Below, piece after piece: positions 60,215 to 64,000 of a DNA stretch of 64,000 bases. The notes below the pieces were generated by a model. That model was not told where the DNA came from and searched no databases. It saw nothing but the letters and a program-made list of their open reading frames with translations. Source of the stretch: PALSA-612 sp963773055 (GTDB taxonomy: Bacteria; Actinomycetota; Thermoleophilia; Gaiellales; Gaiellaceae); assembly GCA_963773055.1 (NCBI GenBank), contig CAVYZL010000006.1, positions 1,994,825 to 2,058,824 on the forward strand, given 5' to 3'. A program made the position numbers and the translations under genes. Each line of letters opens with the position of its first letter. Within the stretch, counting starts at the first letter, position 1.

Positions 60215-60868
60215 TCAACGACCTCGCCGTAGTGGGCGCAGATAGCGGTCGAAGATCGCCGTGAGCTGCCCAATCTCGATTCGCGTCGGTGCAGCCAGCG
60301 TGCGGACTTCAACGGAGCCGCCGGGTGCAAAATGCCGACGGGATTCGTCCGTCACGGTGCGTCCTGACAGAAGCTCGAACGCATGAACGCGAGACCAGCT
60401 GCGTCGCATTACCCGCTCGCCAAGATCGCGAATAGTGAGATCGCCGACGTCTTCGTCTTCGAGAAGCGCGGCTGTCGAAGAAGAGAGGAAGATCTGGCCG
60501 CTTTCCGCTGCGTCGCATAACGCCTCACACCGGATCGTCGCTCGACGGAGCCAGTCGATTCCTTCCTCTTCGGAGTGAACTCCGACGCTGATAGCGACTT
60601 CTCCGTTGTGCGGCCACTCATGGGTCGCGACGATCTGTTGCAGGGCGGCCGCCGCGAATGCCGCATCTTTCGGAGTCGGGAACGCCGCGATTGCGGTGTC
60701 TTCAGAGACCTCAAACTGACGTCCTCCCGTTTGCTCCATGACGTTGCGGAGTAAGCGCTGATACTCGTTGATCAGCGCGCCGAAGACCGGCGGCGACAGG
60801 TCGCGGGAGAGGCGCATCATGCGCCGCCCCTCTGCCATAACGAGTGTCTGCATGGTCTCCCTTGGCAT
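60215..60868 (-). CDS. Degenerate class III nucleotidyl-cyclase-like protein
   Basis: Up to 217 residues; ATG at 60868, alternative at codon 6 (MQTLVMAEG). The central ~150 residues follow the class III cyclase domain: LINEYQRLLRNVMEQTGGRQFEVSEDTAIAAFPTPKDAAFAAAALQQIV, VAISVGVHSEEEG, then ATIRCEALCDAAESGQIFLSSSTAALL. The first metal-binding Asp position is not conserved (MAEGRRMM), and the usual N and R transition-state residues are replaced, so it is probably non-catalytic and acts as a sensor or scaffold. Near two genes with cyclic-nucleotide-binding domains. Confidence 0.65.
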   Translation of the reverse strand: MPRETMQTLVMAEGRRMMRLSRDLSPPVFGALINEYQRLLRNVMEQTGGRQFEVSEDTAIAAFPTPKDAAFAAAALQQIVATHEWPHNGEVAISVGVHSEEEGIDWLRRATIRCEALCDAAESGQIFLSSSTAALLEDEDVGDLTIRDLGERVMRRSWSRVHAFELLSGRTVTDESRRHFAPGGSVEVRTLAAPTRIEIGQLTAIFDRYLRPLRRGR

Positions 60869-61444
60869 TAGCGTGTCCCACGCGGCTAATCCTGAATGGT
60901 CAGGCGACGATAACGACCGCGAGGCTGACGAGCGTGAAGCGGAGGGCGCGGCTCACTGTGCGAGCGTAAACCCGTCGCGGTCGATTGGTAGGGACTCCCT
61001 GCCGATACTTGCTCCGTGCTGCGCGGGACACTCAGCGGATGGTGGAGGCGACTGATGACCCGACCGTCCCACGAGGAATGGCTCGGCTCCGCACACGTGG
61101 AAGTCGAGTTCTCAGAAGTCGAGGAACCGAAGCAGGCCCCGAGCCGAGCGGGCCGCGCCGGAGTCAGCCTCCGACCCCCACTCACACAGTCTGAGAGCGC
61201 CTCCCGGCCCGGCCGCCTCGCCACTCCACGTCGGCGACCGCGTTGTGACGCCGGACGGCAATGGCGGTTCGCGGCGTCATAGAGAGCGGCACCACTCTGG
61301 ACTTCACCCGCTACACCGTCCGGCTCGACGGCCCGGACCTCCAAGCCAATCACGCGTTCGCGCGCGTGTTCCATCCCTTCCCGCCCGAAGACGAGGTCCC
61401 CGACTGTTGCACGAGCTGTAGCGCACTACCCTCCGAAGTGCTAC

Positions 61445-61466
61445 AAGCCCGCTTCGAAGCGGGCTT
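61445..61466 (+). terminator. 22-bp perfect palindrome near tRNA-like repeat
   Basis: AAGCCCGCTT and AAGCGGGCTT with CG at the centre; it can fold to an 8-9-bp stem closed by a TTCG-type loop. It ends 13 bases before the tRNA 3'-half repeat. It may be a terminator inherited from a tRNA locus or an element-end structure. Confidence 0.55.
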
Positions 61467-61479
61467 CGCGCGTCTCCGA

Positions 61480-61518
61480 TTCCTAAACCGCGTGCGCATT
61501 CGATTCATGCCGGGGGCA
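61480..61518 (+). repeat. Direct repeat copy 2 (attR-like) of tRNA-Arg 3' half
   Basis: TTCCTAAACCGCGTGCGCAT followed by TCGATTCATGCCGGGGGCA matches 46734-46774 except for a missing GT. No 5' half of a tRNA precedes it, so it is not a functional tRNA gene. The orientation is the same as the intact tRNA, 14.7 kb away. Confidence 0.7.
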
Positions 61519-61521
61519 TCT

Positions 61522-63239
61522 TCACCCCTCTGACTCACGGACGATCTCGCCGACCGCCTCCGCGAGCTCGCCCTGCTCGTAGGGCCTAAACCATTCGCGG
61601 GCAAAGAGCTCCCCGGGGATGATCAACAGCTCGCCGGACTCGGTGGCGACCACGGTGCTGTTTCGCGGCGCCCGGCGCACGACGCCCGTGACGCCGATCG
61701 GAATCCACGGCGACAGCTCGATGTGGCCGTAGCCGCCGCGCTGCTCGATCCGCACGCTGCAGCCGATCGCGATGTACACGAATGACGCGTCCGACCCGGC
61801 TTCCATCAGCACCTCGCCGTCGGCCACGGCCACGCGCCTCACGTCTTCGAAGGCCTTGCGACGGTCGATCCCGGCGACCCGCATCCCGTGAGCGTTGAGC
61901 TCGCCAAGGATCTCGCTCACTTCGTCGCTGTCGGGGGAGATCGGATCCCCTCGAGGTACGCGCTCGCTCGGCCGGTGACGCGTCGTCGAGGTCTGCGACG
62001 ACGAAGACACGCTCGCCGAGCCGCGGATCGAAGCGGGCGATTGCCGCTGCCACCGTCTCGGCGAACGCCGGTTCGTCGGCCGGACGCTCGAGCTCGACGC
62101 GCATCGAGCCCGGAGCACGCGCCGGAGCTGGAGATCGTCCGACGGCGCGGCGGACATCGAACGCCCCGAGGACGTCGGCGCCGATGTCGGCGACGACCCG
62201 CGCAGTCGCGTGAGAGGCGACCTCGGCTGCGCTGGTCGAGCTGAAGCGGCCCCGGTGGAACGAGATGCGCAGGTCGCCGCCCAGCGTCACTTCCGCCTTC
62301 CGGAAGGTTGGCCTCGCCGGCGCTCAGCGGGCTGTCGAGACGGAGGAGGAAGAGCCGGTCGCCTGCGGACGTCCGGAGGAGGAAGATCGCTCCGACCTGT
62401 CTCGGCATCGATGAAGATCTCGTACCCAGCAGCGGTTCGCAGTGTCGTCCCCCGCTGCCGCAGCGCGTCCGCTGCGCGCACGAGCCGGACGGCGTCGAGC
62501 GCGTCTTCTGCGAGTGCCCGGTGTGCGGGATGGGGGAGAAGTCGACCCAGGCGAAAGCGTCCCGCCCCGGGTCGGCGTAGAAGCGCGCGTTCGCGCCCGG
62601 CTGGCTCGGCAGGTCGTCGTCCGGGCTCAGGGCTCCGCCGGCATGGCGACGATCCTCGAGTCCTACTAGGACGGAATGCTGCAAGACCCTCCTGAACCGG
62701 GGGAAGTCGGCGAAGAGAGCCGCGGGGACTGTCGACTTGCTGTGACCGACGGCAAGCGCGGTGAGCTCTCGCAGGATGACGTCGTCCGGGACCCGGAAGG
62801 GCGCGGAGGCGCTGACGGATCGGATCCGCGAGACGACGTGGCCGCCGCTCCCCCACAGCCGGTCGAGGACGTCGTCCATCTCCCCCGAGAACGGAATCTG
62901 GGCCGCGTGGAGCGCGTGGAGCCGGCGGCCTTCCGGCGTGGAGTCGCGCATCCCGATGTCGTGGATGTAGGCCTGCAGGACCGCCAGGGCCCGCTACGAA
63001 TTCCCGGCGGTCGTCGGGCTGCGGCGGCAGGAGCGGGGCCGTCGGCCAAGGCCGCAAGTTCGAGGGCTCCGATAGCGACGTCGCGCGCGTGGACGATCCC
63101 GTGATCGGCGAAGAGGGCAGGGTGAAGATTGGGACCCGGCGGTCAGCGAGCCGTCGACGGACACCGCCTCCAGGGTCGAGATCTCTTCCACCGCGATCCA
63201 GAATCTGTCTTCGAGGATCGCCCTGACGTCCTCGGACAT
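61522..63239 (-). pseudogene. HD-domain/cNMP-binding protein, many frameshifts
   Basis: A coherent protein can be followed through at least five or six frame changes from the ATG at 63239 to 61522. It begins MSEDVRAILEDRFWIAVEEI; then an HD-type region (ADHGIVHARDVAIGALEL, then AYIHDIG and DSTPEGRRLHALHAAQIPFSGEMDD). A middle segment includes FRVPDDVILRELTALAVGHSKS, and the C-terminal cyclic-nucleotide-like domain has VAVADGEVLMEAGSDASFVYIAIGCSVRIEQRG. The cassette lacks the usual GE. The number of shifts is far above the rest of the window, so this is either a decaying gene or a low-quality stretch. It is divergent from the next gene. Confidence 0.6.
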
Positions 63240-63344
63240 GTAGCGGCGATCGCAAAAGACTTACGGTCCGGCGGCCATTGGGCGCCGAGTTTACGCCGGT
63301 GGCGGCTTGGCCGGCAGGTCGGGACTGGGTTACGTTTCACCGCG

Positions 63345-64000
63345 ATGGCTGACGCTCGGTCGACGGGCCGGCTTGGTCTCGTCGAGCGCGTGGCCGCCCT
63401 TCACCGCGTCCGATCTGTTCGCCGACATCCCGGGTCGCGTCTCGCAGCGGTGGCTGGGAAGCCGCCGTGGAGGAGAGCATGCCGCCCGGGGACGTGCTGA
63501 TGGAGGAGGGCGCCGTCGAAGCGCACTTCTATGCCATTCGTCGAAGGCCGCGTCCAGCAGCCCAGCCGTGGTCACTGCACTGTCGCCGGGCTCGGTCTGG
63601 TCGTCCACGGTGGGCGAGCTGGCCGTGCTCGTGGCTGCGCCGCGCGGCGCATCGGTGACCGCGCTGGAGCCGACGCTCGTGTTGCGGCTCGACGAGCGGG
63701 TGCTCGACGAGCTCCTCGTCGAGTGGCCCGAGCTCGCCCACGGCGTAATCGTCGAGCTCGCGTCCGGCGTCTCTACGCGCGACGACCGAACGGTTCACCG
63801 AGCCGACACCGTGACCGACCGGCCGGAGCGGCGGTGTTGTCGCTCTCCTGAGCGCGCAGGCGCTCGCCTTCGGCGTCACGCTCGCGCTCCTCGTCGTCCC
63901 CGCCAACGCGCTGTTCCTTGACGCGTACGGGTCGGAGTGGCTGCCGGTGACGTACATCGCGATCGCGGTGATTGGATCCGGCGCGTCGGCGCTCATCGCG
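63345..64000 (+). CDS. cNMP-binding/MFS (Npt1-like) fusion, 3' partial, frameshifted
   Basis: Starts at the ATG at 63345 and runs off the window. Through several frame changes it reads: a cyclic-nucleotide-type domain (SDLFADIPGRV, PPGDVLMEEGAVEAHFYAI, SVVGELAVLVAAPRGASVTALEP, DERVLDELLVEWPELAHG), then about 63830 onward a membrane domain (ALAFGVTLALLVVPANALFLDAYGSEWLP, then TYIAIAVIGSG). The latter resembles the first helices of Npt1/Npt2-like MFS proteins. The shared sensor type with the divergent HD gene suggests linked regulation. Confidence 0.6.

Larger units (their letters stand above)
60869..61521. other. 653-bp region without a convincing gene
   Basis: Several short frames exist but none has a ribosome site and coherent composition. 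The region holds the long palindrome at 61445-61466 and the tRNA-derived repeat at 61480-61518. Frames that cross the repeat are probably spurious. It looks like an integration junction. Confidence 0.5.

Noticed and set aside
46775..61479. Integrase or transposase gene inside the tRNA-bounded segment
   Set aside because: No tyrosine or serine recombinase motif or transposase was found in any frame; the element call rests only on the repeat pair.
61261..61533. 90-residue plus-strand frame
   Set aside because: It runs through the palindrome and the tRNA-derived repeat, has no ribosome site, and its composition is incoherent.
1..64000. CRISPR arrays, rRNA genes, prophage structural genes, biosynthetic gene clusters
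   Set aside because: No regularly spaced short repeats, no rRNA sequence, no capsid/terminase-like proteins and no PKS/NRPS modules were seen in the window.

Overview
The window is high-GC (roughly two thirds G+C), gene-dense DNA, most likely from an actinobacterium. The mix of genes (BTAD regulator fused to a beta-propeller, CGNR zinc finger, DUF4396, NarL-type two-component pairs, secreted InlB-like and FecR-like proteins, BMP-type ABC importer) points loosely to the class Thermoleophilia; that placement is an inference. Many otherwise well-conserved genes carry one or more single-base frameshifts, often beside short G or C runs. The sequence therefore looks like a draft (probably long-read or metagenomic) with residual indel errors. 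I give such genes as single spans and state where the frame changes.

Layout. 0-12 kb: an NCS1 nucleobase/HMP transporter (cut by the edge), secreted and membrane proteins including a cupredoxin lipoprotein, a PhzF-like isomerase, and a very large secreted enzyme joining a nucleotide pyrophosphatase domain to a 5'-nucleotidase domain. 11.3-26 kb: a LiaF-like protein, a SixA-type phosphatase, a PadR-controlled ABC-2 exporter with a clear palindromic operator, a class III aminotransferase, a MacB-like system whose ATPase carries a cyclic-nucleotide-binding domain and is divergent from a patatin phospholipase with the same kind of domain, a second MacB-like system with a double-ATPase subunit, a CGNR protein and a CHRD protein.

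26-46 kb is the most striking part: two divergent operons around a GntR/FCD regulator (about 35.6 kb) that look like a vitamin B6 (pyridoxamine/pyridoxal) catabolic island. I recognise counterparts of the Mesorhizobium enzymes pyridoxamine-pyruvate transaminase, pyridoxal 4-dehydrogenase (SDR), 4-pyridoxolactonase (metallo-beta-lactamase fold), FHMPC 5-dehydrogenase (3-hydroxyacyl-CoA dehydrogenase fold) and HMPDC decarboxylase (class II aldolase fold). The usual flavoprotein ring-opening oxygenase MHPCO is not seen. In its place are a three-subunit molybdenum hydroxylase, a luciferase-like flavin monooxygenase and a protein related to both NicX dioxygenase and M29 peptidases, which suggests a different way of opening the pyridine ring. 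A complete BMP-type ABC importer in the cluster is the likely uptake system, and M20 and amidohydrolase enzymes could process ring-opened amides.

46.7-61.5 kb lies between an intact tRNA-Arg(CCT) and a direct repeat of that tRNA's 3' half, the arrangement left by an integrated element, although no integrase is visible. Inside are a DUF4396 membrane protein, a stand-alone BMP-like protein, a BTAD/propeller regulator, and a two-component cluster in which one kinase keeps its phosphoacceptor His but has a damaged ATP site while the other keeps the ATP site but lacks the His. Two secreted-protein loci there share an identical promoter-like element. From 61.5 kb to the end are two divergent genes with cyclic-nucleotide-binding domains (one with an HD domain, one with an MFS/Npt1-like membrane domain), both broken by several frameshifts.
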